DNA of 64,000 nucleotides from the NCBI RefSeq assembly GCF_002775205.1, contig NC_036458.1:24330368-24394367 (forward strand), written 5' to 3'. The position numbers and the translations under genes are program-made. Shown one piece after another: positions 23,401-49,206 of the stretch. Numbering within the stretch: position 1 is the stretch's first letter; every line of letters begins with the position of its first letter. The DNA is from Xiphophorus maculatus (lineage: Eukaryota > Chordata > Actinopteri > Cyprinodontiformes > Poeciliidae). The notes below the pieces were generated by a model that was given only the letters and a program-made list of their open reading frames with translations, did not search any database and was not told where the DNA came from.

Positions 23401-24123
23401 CTATGTAGAAAATGAATTTGGAAAACATTAAGAGAAATTTAAGGTTAAATTATAGCCATGTCCTTCGCTCATTTTTCTGGGGTTGGTTATTTTCTGTAGA
23501 GTTCTCGTTAAGAAAAGAAGAAAACCGTCAAAATAATGAAGCAAAATTTGGAGCAATGAGGAACTGGACCTCTACAACTTACCTCACCGTGTCAGTACTT
23601 TAGATTTTGTCCTGAAATTTCCATTCAAGATCATAACAAACTTATAATAATTACTCTCCATTTTCAGTTAGAAATGAAAAGGCCAGTAAAATGACCTGAG
23701 TGTTTTATGTCCAGTGATGCTGTGAACTGTCAAACCAAAGGAATGATCAACCACATTCATAGCAACCTTAAGTTTTGATTTGTCACCAAATGATAAAAGA
23801 AAGCTCAACAACACCAGTCACAACTACGGTAAGACAGAAAGTAAATACTCTGATCTTACTGATTAATGATCGTTTTTCTATAGGACCAGGACTGTCAGAA
23901 CCTACGCCAGTCGGTCTTTGCTCTCCTCGGGGGTCAGCTGGTCGAATGTTTTGGCTTCCTCTTTGCCCAGGAAGGCCTCATGGTCGTACTGGTAGTTCTG
24001 ACTGTCGTCGTGGACGTGGTCGCTCAGACCGGCCTGGTGATGGACCCGCTTCTCCTGAGCAGGGACGGCAAGAGCAGCGGCAGCCAGGAAGTACAGGTAC
24101 GCCAGTGAACTCAGCAGCATCAT
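14462..24123 (-). CDS. rcn3: RCN3, reticulocalbin-3 (7 coding exons, 317 aa)
   Basis: Coding exons on the minus strand are 24123-23906, 22791-22598, 22457-22285, 17060-17000, 16919-16828, 15726-15619 and 14569-14462 (TGA), all GT-AG and in phase. An N-terminal signal peptide ([19 protein letters not shown]) and C-terminal HDEL place it in the ER lumen. Six EF-hand loops are visible: D80-E91, D116-E127, D165-E176, D202-E213, D243-E254 and D279-E290. EF2 and EF6 lack the usual Gly at loop position 6 (Asp and Glu instead). N130-T-T is a probable N-glycosylation site. The ending [22 protein letters not shown] and the phrase MLARDERRF favour RCN3 over calumenin, which ends HDEF. It is a CREC-family Ca2+-binding chaperone-like protein linked to collagen-producing cells in mammals. 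A second in-frame ATG follows at once; the first has the better context. A 5.2-kb intron holds another ORF. Confidence 0.96.
15899..16790 (+). repeat. dispersed repeat family R1, copy A (interrupted)
   Basis: Starts tttaaagggacagtgttatg and contains the family blocks tttaagaactcctgctg, gctcctctattacct, gctcagcagat and tgctaattgctgctggctag. It lies in the rcn3 intron between 15726 and 16828. A separate MITE (16120-16302) splits the copy at a point where other copies read straight through (cacaacatggctcc). Confidence 0.75.
16120..16302. mobile_element. MITE nested in repeat copy A
   Basis: The 183-bp element has inverted ends: ccattacaaaaaaatcccat on the left and, in reverse complement, cccttacaaaaaaatcccat on the right. 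The interior is rich in CACATG/CATGTG. Because it interrupts an R1 copy, it inserted later than that copy. Confidence 0.8.
17095..17660 (+). repeat. dispersed repeat family R1, copy B
   Basis: Begins taaagggccagtattgtgtg and contains aatttgggcctctgtttctt, gctggctagtctgtaggagc and tctcaaatatgcatgaaatg. It starts only about 35 bases beyond the acceptor of the rcn3 exon at 17000-17060. Confidence 0.75.
17893..17961. repeat. perfect hairpin, 32-bp arms, 5-base loop
   Basis: Left arm 17893-17924 and right arm 17930-17961 are exact reverse complements with loop tagaa. The arms begin AATAGGGGCCTGCC. No coding sequence or splice signal explains it. Confidence 0.95.
18154..18187. repeat. perfect hairpin, 14-bp arms
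   Basis: The arm agtctaactgacac (18154-18167) and its exact complement (18174-18187) flank a 6-base A-rich loop. Confidence 0.85.
18536..18675 (-). repeat. diverged copy of the 5' end of the 528-codon ORF
   Basis: Aligns with 21306-21440, which spans the start codon and about the first 25 codons of the ORF at 19799-21385. Shared blocks are ggaacaggtctga, ctacattcaagagagaga-like sequence, and accattggaactgaacattct-like sequence. Here the frame reads DASNESLS in place of the ORF start region and is not intact. It looks like a truncated paralogue or a copy of a dispersed module. Confidence 0.7.
18678..18905. mobile_element. MITE with about 60-bp inverted repeats
   Basis: The left end (gatgcattaacatcaaacat, then gttttgagcgtcaggcg) and the reverse-complemented right end (ggtgcattcacaccaaatac, then gttttgagcgtcaggcg) match, as does the subterminal attcaaagtctatgtg. 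The 228-bp GC-richer element carries no gene. Confidence 0.8.
18932..19152. mobile_element. hAT-like MITE with AGTG(C/T)TTCTCAATTC ends
   Basis: The left end agtgcttctcaattccagtc and the reverse-complemented right end agtgtttctcaattctggtc bound about 220 bp. Inner arms (catgttttaggtgt / aacacctaaaacatg) extend the inverted repeat. This is a non-autonomous element typical of teleosts. Confidence 0.85.
19160..19200. repeat. perfect hairpin, 18-bp arms
   Basis: The arm tccatcatattaggacca (19160-19177) and its exact complement (19183-19200) flank loop ggctt. It is followed by a TTAGGGTTAGGG-containing stretch near 19256-19272 that resembles other fish dispersed repeats. Confidence 0.9.
19486..19567. 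repeat. two adjacent perfect hairpins
   Basis: Hairpin one has 18-bp arms (19486-19503 and 19510-19527; tctaatgcgttgaatgtg) and a 6-base loop. Hairpin two follows 3 bases later with 14-bp arms (19531-19544 and 19554-19567; caatcagaaccaaa) and an almost-paired GG/CC extension. No known feature explains the pair. Confidence 0.9.
19799..21385 (-). CDS. uncharacterised intronless coiled-coil/repeat protein, 528 aa
   Basis: An uninterrupted ATG-to-stop frame of 529 codons lies in the rcn3 intron between 17060 and 22285, on the same strand. I do not recognise the product. Residues 1-60 are Ser/Arg-rich. Residues 76-155 are acidic ([18 protein letters not shown]) and low-complexity. Heptad-rich coiled coils span about 160-225 and 248-323. 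Residues 347-452 are tandem 12-residue units alternating [12 protein letters not shown] and [12 protein letters not shown]. The tail repeats an ARPL(H/R)RPT motif at about 459 and 517. No signal peptide, membrane segment or catalytic motif is visible. Lack of introns suggests a retrocopy, a new gene or a captured element gene. The ORF length and coiled-coil composition argue for coding; expression is unproven. The first 25 codons overlap a dispersed module. Confidence 0.55.
   Translation of the reverse strand: MIPQRSLSLECSSQTAFSQTCSSVLSRQITLQSKFEINRSKRDIDSRYYTPFREARIYQNIDMKQQQIACEHEAFPPELSWVDIMDLNIQVDYDAVIFPFEEDTDSPIEPEDGSTEIQGESSPSGDLENPTSLEVEQETTPSAGFEITPSVEVVEESSQHVINLTKQVDDLKKELQGKIFDLHEERERRFACQAEVKSQQEEIQKLQKMVVKEHHLRVKREHERNVPEIHVSKVSCSTKVTADKSVLQQLDYFKREAEKYASRNKGLIEVMVEEYRVRLKYEEQLKSHTEQASKFKEQEETVKSLQGQVADLKVKLKLALENNHPRVSTQPEAPLQIEGSLRTEEFKERQTSHQPGRYEERQTSNLSGRSNERQTSHQPGRYEERQTSNLSGRSNERQTSHQPGRYEERQTSNLSGRSNERQTSHQPGRYEERQTSNLSGRSNEIQTSNQPGVSMHSVARPLHRPTLRLQSEESTQSQTSTQTWRSEERETSMRPTSTGCMKGLHVGVGMKANLCPARPLRRPTPRWH
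20030..20345. repeat. 72-bp tandem minisatellite (2 x 36 bp) inside the ORF
   Basis: About 4.3 copies of a 72-bp unit. The phrase gttgatgggaggtctg recurs at 20107, 20179, 20251 and 20323. Each unit is two related 36-bp halves sharing gaggtctgtctttc. The period is a multiple of three and preserves the frame, giving the 12/24-residue protein repeats. Neighbouring units are nearly identical, implying recent expansion or homogenisation. Confidence 0.95.
21441..21740 (+). repeat. dispersed repeat, partner of 11610-11938
   Basis: Homologous in inverted orientation to the 11.6-11.9 kb segment. It begins just upstream of the 528-codon ORF and contains ttactggggaaacgattaag, acttccgtcgccaccag and atgatagaagttacatctct. 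It could be the upstream half of a composite element whose other half carries the ORF start. Confidence 0.75.
23060..23310 (+). mobile_element. tRNA-derived SINE-like element
   Basis: Contains a B-box-like gttcgattcccgctctg and a tail phrase (gaagcactttggagtctgga, then cttgataaagcactatacaa) that is common at the 3' ends of teleost SINEs/LINEs. It lies in the first large rcn3 coding intron. The A box is degraded. Confidence 0.6.
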
Positions 24124-24929
24124 GGCCGATTTCTGATAACTGATGTATGAAGAGGGAAAAAAATAGAGAAAATATGACAAATTCAAATTCTGAGAAGGAC
24201 ATGAGAGAATATGGCTGAATATTCCTACATCTCCAGGTCGACTCGGTCTACGTCGTCTACACCATGTTTTGTGTCAGGCATCTGGAACTTACCAGGTTGA
24301 AATATGATCCGAACACAAGCCAAGACAACAAGCAACTTTTTACAGCATTTTATTTCATAAAAATAAGGCAAAAATATTCAACTCCACACCAATCCAGGAA
24401 GCTCTACGACCAACCTGAAGCTTTCATTTGAGTCATGTTTTCCCTTTGGGCCTCATCAATGAGAGAACGTCTGGATCTCTATGCATCACTTAATTTTCTG
24501 GAAGTTATCACACACATTTCTGTTTATAACTCAGTTAAAGTCCAAACACAGCATAAAGGCAGCTAGTCTCACCTTTGACCTTACACATACCCTTGTAGGT
24601 CTGTTTGGGTTACTAGTATCAATGTATACCAAAGCACTGCTGGTCCACTGGCAGAAAAAAAAAATGGCTGCTTGCACTTTTTCTGACTGATAAACTCAGC
24701 AGTGTGGAGATAATATGATTAAAAACACAAAGAGAAACGACAGGAGCTGCAGTGATCACTGATGAAGGAATCATTTTAAATGTACAGCTGGCAACATGTC
24801 TGTCAGGCCAGAACACATTTCACTAATTAGATGATATTAGCGAATTACAAACATTTTTGGGCAAAACACATAAAGATTAATTATATTCTGACTAATGACC
24901 ACTAAATGCTACTAAATTTAGCAAGGTTT

Positions 24930-25240
24930 AAGGCATATTCTTTCCCGGGGTCTTTCTGCACAGAGTTTGCATGTTCTCCCTGTACATGGTGTGGGTTCTC
25001 TCCGGGTACTCCGGCTTCCTCCTACAGTCCAAAAACATGACTGTCAGGTTAATTGGTCTCTCTAGATTCTCCCTAGGTGTGAGTGTGTGCATGGTTGTTT
25101 GTCCTGTCTGTCTCTGTGTTGCCCTGCGACAGACTGGTGACCTGTCAAGGGTGACCCCGCCTCTCGCCCCGAAACGTTCACTGGAGATAGAGACCAAGGG
25201 TGTGAGAAAATGGATGGCTGGGTTTACTTGTAAGCCTTTC
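24930..25240 (+). mobile_element. LINE 3' end, RTE-like
   Basis: Contains the phrases tctttctgcacagagtttgc, ctccggcttcctcctacagt, ggttaattggtctctctaga and gccctgcgacagactggtga, ending aaaatggatggctggg. In teleosts this signature marks the 3' region of an abundant RTE-type LINE. No intact reverse transcriptase frame is present. Confidence 0.65.
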
Positions 25241-26241
25241 AACTTCTAGACTATAAAAACAGAATCAGAGCCCAGCAGTGCTTCTCTTTAGACAAAGCCA
25301 CTAAAATAACTACTACTGCCATGAACATTTTTTCTTTATGATAGAAAGTAACCCTGAATCTATATAAAACTGTACAAATTGAAGAAAGGTAGTGATATTT
25401 TTTTCTCTTCTACATTTCATCAACACATTTGTGCAAATACTGGAAAACCTTCATGGTTTTCATGGCCAACGCCTGAAAAAGCCCATCAGCCCCTGTTCTA
25501 CCATCATGACATGATGGCATGTTGACATGCTCAGTTTGGTTTTCACTAAATCTGTTCATTTTGCCCTGAAATTCTTCCTTATCCCAAGGAAACTTTCATG
25601 TCACATTATTGTGTTTAGATGAAGATCTTTCCTGACAATCCTTCCAAACATGAAATACTTGTCCATTCTTCTGATTTTAACGCCACAGGCATCAGCATGA
25701 ACACTGAGGCCTACACAGTTATCGCAGGTTGAACAACCTTAGAGAAAAAAAAACAGGAACTATTCTGGAAATTTCCAGGCATAGTTGATCTTTGCCACTC
25801 TCAGTTGGTGGGCTTGGAACTGCTTCTCATGATTACCATGATTATCACTGATCGTCTGCATCTTTCTGACAGGCAAACTACCAGAAGTCCAGTTTGTATA
25901 AAAGATGTTCAGACATGCTGATCAGTTAATCAATGCATATAATCAACTAATGCTAAAAACATCAACATAGAGAAAGTTCTAGTAGACAGTCAGAAAACAT
26001 CTTGAGCCATTTTTAAAACACTTGTTGGCTCCTGGCAGGTGAAGGGTCAGCTCACACTGACACCAGAAACACTCAGTTTCCTGAAAGCCTCAAATTATCA
26101 TCATTGAAAACGTTTTTGCTTCCTGCCTGCACTGTGAGCAGAGTACCAACGGAACCATGTCATCTTTAACTAGATGTGGGGGAAAGCAAACAATAAGCTA
26201 ACAGTAAACTGGAGTATCTGCAACAAAGTTTAAAAGCTCAC

Positions 26242-26300
26242 CAGCTCTCTGGCAGCAGAACGGTCCTCCTTCCCACAGAACAGCTCACAGAACAGAGGTC
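26242..26300 (-). other. rcn3: rcn3 5' UTR exon (non-coding)
   Basis: On the minus strand the sequence ends AGAGAGCTG followed by donor GTGAGC (exon end at 26242). The next exon starts at 24139 after a strong polypyrimidine tract and cag, 16 bases before the ATG at 24123. The 5' end is inferred from the TATA-like box upstream and is approximate. Confidence 0.65.
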
Positions 26301-26319
26301 CGCGTTGGCATTTTGCTTC

Positions 26320-26450
26320 TTTAAATAACAAAGAAAAAGGGGCGGGACTTCTTCTGTGGCTAACCAATTACCGACGCCTTGAAGAAAATTCCAACCAATA
26401 GAAAGTGGCGCATAGCGGGAAAGTATTTCGTGATAGATTCTTATTGGCTG
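26320..26450 (-). promoter_or_regulatory. rcn3: rcn3 promoter
   Basis: Reading the minus strand: TATTTAAA at 26327-26320, a GC box (cccgcccc) around 26346-26339, and CCAAT-type elements at 26364-26368 and 26395-26399 (reverse) and 26443-26447 (forward). The spacing fits transcription starting near 26295. Confidence 0.6.
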
Positions 26451-27100
26451 GATACCGCCACGTTGTCACGCGCCCCACCTCAGAGTAACTCTTTTCCCAA
26501 TTTGTGCATCCTTCACTTCCCACCGCAGAATTTTCTGTCTCGGGAGGCTGGGCTTAACGGGACCGGGCCAACAAATTTAATTGGGCCCCCCTGCTGTTAC
26601 AATTTCTTGAGTCTATTTGACCCATAAAAAACAGCACAATTTTAAAAGCATGCAGCTGCCTTGCTTTCTTGTCATGACACTTTGTTATGAGACAGATAAT
26701 CTGTGAAAAGATGAATCTCCTCCACCTCCTCCCTGACCCATAACTGATGCTAATTATTGTGATTGACAGCGCTAAAAAACACCTCATTGGCGCAGTATAG
26801 GGAGGGAAAGTTATGACAATTCTAAGGGCCCCTGAACGACAAGGGGGCCCTCCACAATTTATTTATTTATTTTTTGTTCATAGAAATAAAATACAAAAAA
26901 TTGGGCCCTGTCAATTACAAAATTAATCATATTGTATTTTTCGAAGATTGTTTTTAGCAGTAAAAATGAAATGCTCCCGTTCCCAGACCAAAAAACGCAC
27001 ATCCGTATTTGCTACTAGGGGCCCTTGGAATTATTTTACAGAGAATAATAAATAACTTTTCCCCCCTTTACGGCGCCCCTGGGACCAGGAATACTTTTCA

Positions 27101-27540
27101 TTTTAAAGAGGCAGAATGGTGTGCAACTATGTTAACTTCAGTTTAAAAAAAAAGTGTTATGTAATAAATGACTTAAAATATTACTGAGTAATTTCACTCC
27201 TTGAAATCAGGGTTCTGTCACTTTAAAAGCTCTGGGTCTTTCTGAAACTCCACCTTTAAGTCATCACAACATGGCTCCTCTATTAACCCTTGAACAACGT
27301 TTTTACCAGCACTGCTGAGAGAAATAGCTGCTATGAGCTCAGCAGATCCTCAGTTCCACCAGGTGTTTGCTAATTGCTGCTGGCTAGTCTGAAGGAGCTG
27401 AATGGAGATTAAAGGACTTCTCAAACATGCAGTTAAGAATCAAGGCAACACTTCACATATGTTTTTGATGACATTATGTAATTATATAACATTATGTAAA
27501 GCTCAAAAGTTGATTTTACATAAAACTGCACCTTCAAAAG
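27101..27540 (+). repeat. dispersed repeat family R1, copy C
   Basis: Starts ttttaaagaggcagaatggt and ends gattttacataaaactgcac, then cttcaaaag. The ends are imperfect inverted repeats (TTTAAAGxxxCAGT.TTATGTA type), which suggests a non-autonomous DNA element. The interior includes gcaccagg-like and gctaattgctgctggctagt blocks. Confidence 0.75.
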
Positions 27541-28279
27541 AACGTACAGAGATATGTCAGCAGTTTGTTGTTTAGCAGAAAGAAAAACAGGCAAAAGGGA
27601 AAGAACTGGGCAAGTAGGAAGATATACTGGGGGCAGTGGGAATAGGGGTTGAACCAGCCAGAGGCAAAACAAGCTAAGCAGAATTTCCCTCGCTCTTCCC
27701 GTTGATGCTTGAATGTGAACACAAACCATATATGGGTAAAATTAGTATTGAACACATAGTAAACATATTTCTAAATGTACTAATGACATAAAATTTTCAC
27801 TAGGCATTTGTAAGAAACCTAATATTTTATTGAAAGAAACCAAAACAAATAAGTTAAGATATTAGGTTGTGGCAAAAGTATTTTTGCAATAAGGTTGCAA
27901 CGGTCTTGTGCGAGTTCTTCCATCATGAGACGTTCCTTGTGTGACACCTTGGTAATGAGAAACCTTTTTATAGCCATCTGGTTGGGACTGAACCAGCTGA
28001 TATTCATTTGCACTGATAGATTTCAGCTGATGTCTTGGCCTTTTCTTGGAACAAAATTCAGGAGTTTTCATTGGAATGATACCATATCTAAAAACTGGAA
28101 GGTGGCGGTAATGCACCTATATGTTGTTTGCCAACTGCCATAAAGAAGGAAAGAACTCTTAAAAACTCAGGTAAATGCTTGATGTATAATAGACATGATA
28201 AATGCTTAAGTTTTTAAACTGTTTTCCTAAAATAACTTCAGTGAAAATAATCAAGAAACACGTGTTAATTAAAATGGCA

Positions 28280-28285
28280 TTTATT
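28280..28285 (-). terminator. abat: candidate abat polyadenylation signal
   Basis: AATAAA on the minus strand about 2.0 kb past the abat stop. Another AATAAA overlaps the stop codon itself (30297-30302). Which is used cannot be told from sequence. Confidence 0.35.
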
Positions 28286-30297
28286 TGTCACAATACAAGG
28301 ACAGAATGTTTTATAGACAACAGTTATTATTGTTATAACAGTTATAGCTAAAGTAATTACATCAAGACCTCAGATCACCAGTGCAAGTAGTTAGACTTGT
28401 TGTTTAAAAGGACGTCATCACAGGGACTCTGTGTAATACTGACTGACAACAAACAGACAGGTACTGTTGTCATCACTAACACCATGCTGGACATCAGCCT
28501 GCCCACACGCAGCAAAACCTGACCCAAACTCACCCTGTGGAATAAATATAAGACGTTACATTAACTGGCATATAGTTTATGGATGACTGTTATAAAACCA
28601 CTGAACATGTACTCATGTATATAACTGGATATTATTCTAATTTAACTGTAGTAACAAAATTAACTGTAGCTACACTTTAAATGAAGCCGTTCACATTCCT
28701 AACACGCGCTTCATTAAACATTCAGGGACACAACAGAACATCAGTTCGGCTGTGAAACTGGTCTGCTCCAAATTCTCAGCTTTAACTCAGCAGGGACCAG
28801 AGCTGTGCTGTCTCTGTGCCCTGTGTCCATCTGCCTCAGGAAAAACTCTACATTTCCTCTGAGCTCTATAATAAGGACGTTAGGGTGGGATAAACTTGCT
28901 CTAGTATGCCTCTTGTGGCCACCAAAGGAATATCAAACATCTGCAGTGGAGTGGTCACCGCATGGCTGGTGCTGTTTGAGGAGATTGTCCATCATGTAAG
29001 CTACAGAGATCACACCTGAACATGTCCACCTTTTTTCTGCTGATATAAGAATTACCCAGCATGCATTTCTCTGGACACATGTAGATTATGCGCAGATAAG
29101 CCACAATAAGAAGCTTTTCTTACTGAACTTGCACTGTTAACCATTGTAATTAAAACAAGCAAAAAAAAGTAGAGAATCTTTAAACAAGCCAACTTGGCCT
29201 TTTAATATGCTTAGAAAAGTTTGAATCTGTTGTATCACTGGGATATCTGTGACATCTTTATTAAATGTGAAGTCAGTTTTACTCTTACAGGTTGATGTAA
29301 GAAATATTAAATGAAAAAGTGGTCAAGGGAAACATAAATTGAATAATATGGGCATGCTTGAAGCAGCCTAAGACATTGTCGTAGTGTGTTAGGATTCAGG
29401 TTTGTCTCCAACAAGGCTGAACAGAGTCATTCCCAGACAGGACAGCATTAAACCACATGCAGTCTGCTGGTTTGCTTTTCACTGTCAGGGTTCTGCATTC
29501 AGGACAATATTCAGCCTTTCTTCTAACACACTAAATACTTTGGTTCTTCATGCTTAGGATGGGGACAGCCTTATTAACATGCAGCTACATTATCATTTAC
29601 AGCTTGGACTCTGTTACAGGATCGCACACATCCTTATTCAAATATTTGCAGACGTTCTGCAGCGTCTTCCTGTAGAACGAACGCCGTCCTTTAGACCAGG
29701 TGAAGGTCAGATCCAGAACCCGAAAAGTGATGACACAGAACGGTCACGAAGTAAACAGTGAACGGGAAACGAATTTGTTTCTGAGCTGTTAGCGCTGGAT
29801 GCTAATTAAAAGGATGTGAAACAGCTGCGTGGTGGAAAACATGTTCATGCGCTTCACCAACACCACCCGGCTGAGGTGGCCAATAAGCCGAGTGGTTTAC
29901 TTTGCATTTCTGGGGAACAGCTAAGGGGCGTGCTGGGGGTCTGCCGGGACGTCATCCAGTCTGCTGGCAGCCTGATCAGTCTCTGTGGGCCAACATGAAC
30001 CCAGCTGAATGACATAAAGAATATCTTAGCTGATTTATTTTAGGGAAGCATCTTCATTCTGAAAATGGGTCCTCTGGTCCAAACTCTGCATGACTTACTG
30101 GCTCTGTCTACATGGCTCCACGGGTAAAAGGATGTATCTGTAATATTTAAGGAAAACTGCAGTTTTAAATGTTATGAACCCAACAGGTTCTGGATGTTTA
30201 AACTGAAAAAAAACATGTTCTCTGTGCTTATCACGACAGCCAGATTCCCTAACTCTGTCCTATGTAGGTTCTGCTTCGGTTCCTTCAGGTGCGGCCT

Positions 30298-45888
<15,591 letters not shown>

Positions 45889-45958
45889 GACCAAACAGTC
45901 ACAGAGCGGAGAGCGACAGCGGCTGACACGGCGCTCACTGACCGACTTCACTCAGCCA

Positions 45959-46130
45959 CCTGCAGACCGGCACAGACGGAACGATGCTTCAAATCAAGTG
46001 ATGAGGAGTTGAGTCAGAGCAAAGAGGGAGCAGGAAAAATAAGAAGTGACAGAGCTCTGCGATTGGCCGCCGGGCCGGCTGAGGAGAGTGACCAGCAGCC
46101 AGCCGGCTCCTCCGATCACAGCCAATCAGG
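45959..46130 (-). promoter_or_regulatory. abat: abat proximal promoter region
   Basis: GC-rich sequence immediately upstream of the abat ATG exon. It has CCAAT-type boxes in both orientations (46062-46066 and 46122-46126) and no TATA box. An acceptor-like tctgcag at 45966-45960 could instead receive an upstream UTR exon, so both promoter and splice-acceptor roles are possible. Confidence 0.45.
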
Positions 46131-46740
46131 AGGTCATGTGTCAAATATTTACTACATGGGTGATCCATCAATTGGCTGGCAAACTAATATTTACTTCCAG
46201 TTGCTCAAACAATCTCCAGGGAAACATTCATATGTTCACAGTCCATGATCTCAATCATGTTAAAATGAAAAGTATTGTTTCTGTAAAACCTGCTGACATT
46301 AAAGCTGCGTGGGGCGCTGATGTTTAAGGGCAGAGATGTCGAGCTGAATTAATGTGAGAGCAACTTGGAGCGGCAGCCAGATCTCCACCAGAACAACAAC
46401 AGAACCAGAACCTCCAGCTTCTGATCTGCCTCCAGTAAACAGGAAGAATGCTACACAGACATGGCTGTCTGCTCCTTCTCCTCGCTCTTCAGCTCTTACG
46501 TAACGCAGGCTGCAGGAACAGGAACATTCCAGTTAACTGCCTTCACATACAACAGAAAACCCGGCCCTTCAGACACGCACACACACACACACAAGGCACA
46601 TACCAAAAAAAAAAAAAAAAAAGAAGAAACACCATAGACACACATGCATTCACACCCAGACGGTCTCTTGGCAACAACTCATGAACTGGATCAAACTGGT
46701 TTAGGTCGAGAGTTACACAAGACTGCATCTATGAGCCTGA

Positions 46741-46835
46741 GAGGGGGAGGGGAAGGGTGGGGGGCTGCAACAGAAGGGGGGTGCATAACAAAGTGATGGA
46801 GGGGGGGCGAGGAGGGGCTTGGGGAAGCTGGGAGT
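46741..46835 (+). repeat. G-run-rich tract, possible G-quadruplex
   Basis: At least eight runs of four or more G within about 95 bases on the plus strand (for example gagggggaggggaagggtgg, then gggg). It lies about 0.75 kb upstream of abat. Confidence 0.7.
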
Positions 46836-47720
46836 TTCAACTGTTAGGAGCTAAAATCAGAACACAAAGTTCTGATTTGAAACCCAGGAACCCTGCTCTG
46901 CATGCTGGGAGAGGCGGCGTCCTGATTGGTGAGTCTTTATGAAACGCATCAGATCTTCTCCTCATGTAACCTGACAGAGATCTGATGGTCAGCTCCATCC
47001 CCAGTTTCTGCTGCACTCTGTCCACACTGAGCTTCTCCCTCCAGTTCAGAGGCTTCACAGTCTCTGCCACCCGGATGTAGAACATCCAACTCACTGCATG
47101 CATGTGGTCTGAATGTTTAACTGTTGGAACCTCATTCAGGAGCCAGGCTGGGTCTCTGGAGACATGTTTATTACAGATGCATGATACATTGGTCTGATAA
47201 ATACAGCAAAACTGGGCCAAAATCAACAACCGATGTTTGTTTCCATCTTATTGCTGGGCAGGGGGGGCTGGCCGTGTCATATTTGTGACAGCGGCAGTAA
47301 TGGAGTGAAACATTGTGGGGCATTTAACTGAGGCAGAGAAGCAACATATGTAAGTAAGTAAGTAAGTAAAACGTTATTTGTGTAGCAACTTTCACACATA
47401 AAAATCACAAGGTGCTTCACAAAACATGTAGGAAAAATAATCCAAAGTAAGATTGAACAAATTAAAAGTCTGTTTGTGCGTTTTAAAAAAAAGGACAGAG
47501 AAACAACAGATCTTCATGGGTTTTATGTGTTTCCAGGACATCAATCAGGTTAAGAACTGTTTACCAGTTTTTTACCTGATAGACTGAGCCCAGAAAACGA
47601 CTCTCACTCTCCGACTACTGTATTGATTCCTTCTTTGTCAATTATTGTCATTTCAGTTCTTTATCTGATCCAAGCAACAGTTTTGTATTTTACATCAGCT
47701 ACTAGTTTTACTCTGGTTCC

Positions 47721-47724
<4 letters not shown>

Positions 47725-47751
<27 letters not shown>
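47725..47751 (+). repeat. (CAG)9 triplet repeat
   Basis: Nine CAG units followed by aaggaggaagag. The enclosing short frame encodes poly-Q but has no homology I recognise, so it is treated as a microsatellite. Confidence 0.9.
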
Positions 47752-48024
47752 GAGGAAGAGAAGGAGAGGCCCTCAGCTGATGGAGGGATGACAGATCAGT
47801 TTTTCATGAGGAAAAGCTTTGAGTCTTACAAATTAAAGATAATGATACAGGAAGAAATGTGGATCTGGTTTGTTCATCAGCCCAAAACAATTACTGAAGC
47901 AAATTTTAATGATGGTGAAGAAAAATATATTTAGTAGACAAAGGCCCGTCTGAATGGGTCAGAATTTTTTTTTTTTATCTGCCCGCAAGGGGTCTTTTTG
48001 TGGGCTCTAGTGTCCCTTTTTTTT

Positions 48025-48180
48025 TTTTTTTTAAAGTAGGCTGACAGGAAAGGGGGAAGGAGAGAGGGGAAGACATGCGGTAAACGTCGTCAGGTCCGGG
48101 AGTCGAACCCGCGACAGCCGCGTCGAGGCTACGTTTGCCTGAACTAACCCCTCCGCCACCACGGCACGCCCGAATGGGTC
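48025..48180 (-). mobile_element. tRNA-derived SINE, minus strand
   Basis: On the minus strand there is a B box GGGTTCGACTCCCGG, and downstream cctttcctgtcagcctactt ending in an A-rich tail (the t-run at about 48017-48033 on plus). Same family type as 51675-51830. Confidence 0.65.
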
Positions 48181-49206
48181 AGAATATTTAACGCTAAAAA
48201 GATACACTGGCTTCTTCCATGTCCTGAGATAAAGAAAATCAACACCAACGCATGAGATAGCATAATATGATTTATTCTGATGCTCTACATTTGCCGCAGT
48301 GCCTGGATTTCTAATCCAACTGTATGACCCAGTTTGGAGCGAGTTCCATCTGCTACACAGATGGCCTGACCTGACACCAGAACAGCCTGGGGGAAGCAGA
48401 ACCACTGGATGACCCCAGGCCTGCAGCTGTCCACAGGTTTGCACCTTCCACATGAGGACAGAACACAGGAACCGAAAAACATGGTTGGTTTCCAGCACTT
48501 CTGGATAAATATTCTCCTGAGACAAAATATGAACTTTCTTGGAGGTGTGCACCTCTGTACGTCTGGTGTAGAACAGGCCCAGTGTTTCAGGAAAACTACA
48601 TTACACTGAGTCAGACATGGAGGTGACATTCTAATGGTCTGGAGCTGCCGGCTGCTTCAACACCTGAACAACTTCTCAGGAAGTCTGTTCTCAACCAGAA
48701 CAATCATGAAGAATCATGTCTGGCAGAGGAACAGTGAGTCAAAGCACACATCTGATCACATCACAACCCAACTGACTGGCTACAAGAAGAATGGAACAAA
48801 CTTCCTTCATAGTGATTCACCGCTTGATAGTCGTTGTGGCACAAACATTTATGGTGCAACTTGTTTTTCAAGTTAAGGTTGTTTTTTAGGTTAGGTTAGT
48901 TTAAACTTTATTAATCCCATAGGGAAATTGAGGTTATCTGTTGCTCACACATTAATTCACATCCACACAGCATTAAAATCGTACAGCTGGAGACATCCAT
49001 AAAAGGTACAAGAATATAATAAATAAATAAATACATTACTACTCTTTTCCCAAGTCTTTGTTCTTGAATAAATGAAATCCTAATTTCAGAGTTACTTTTT
49101 CTATTTACTCAGGTTATCATTGTCTGGTTAATTAGCATTAGTTTGATGATCTGAAAACACAGCAGCCCATGCTAATATGGGTAGATTTTGATTTAGAAAA
49201 ACTTAC

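Larger units (their letters stand above)
26500..30297. other. intergenic between rcn3 promoter and abat 3' end
   Basis: No coding exon was found. It contains R1 copy C (27101-27540), a GGTGGCGGTAATGCACCTAT repeat motif near 28105, and a candidate minus-strand polyadenylation signal at 28280-28285. Part of the left half belongs to the rcn3 upstream region and part of the right half to the abat 3' UTR. Confidence 0.5.

Noticed and set aside
14462..24123. Calumenin as identity of the EF-hand gene
   Set aside because: The HDEL end, [17 protein letters not shown] and adjacency to nosip fit RCN3. Calumenin ends HDEF.
47623..47934. 103-codon plus frame with polyglutamine
   Set aside because: The glutamines come from a (CAG)9 microsatellite. 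No homology or splice context supports a gene.
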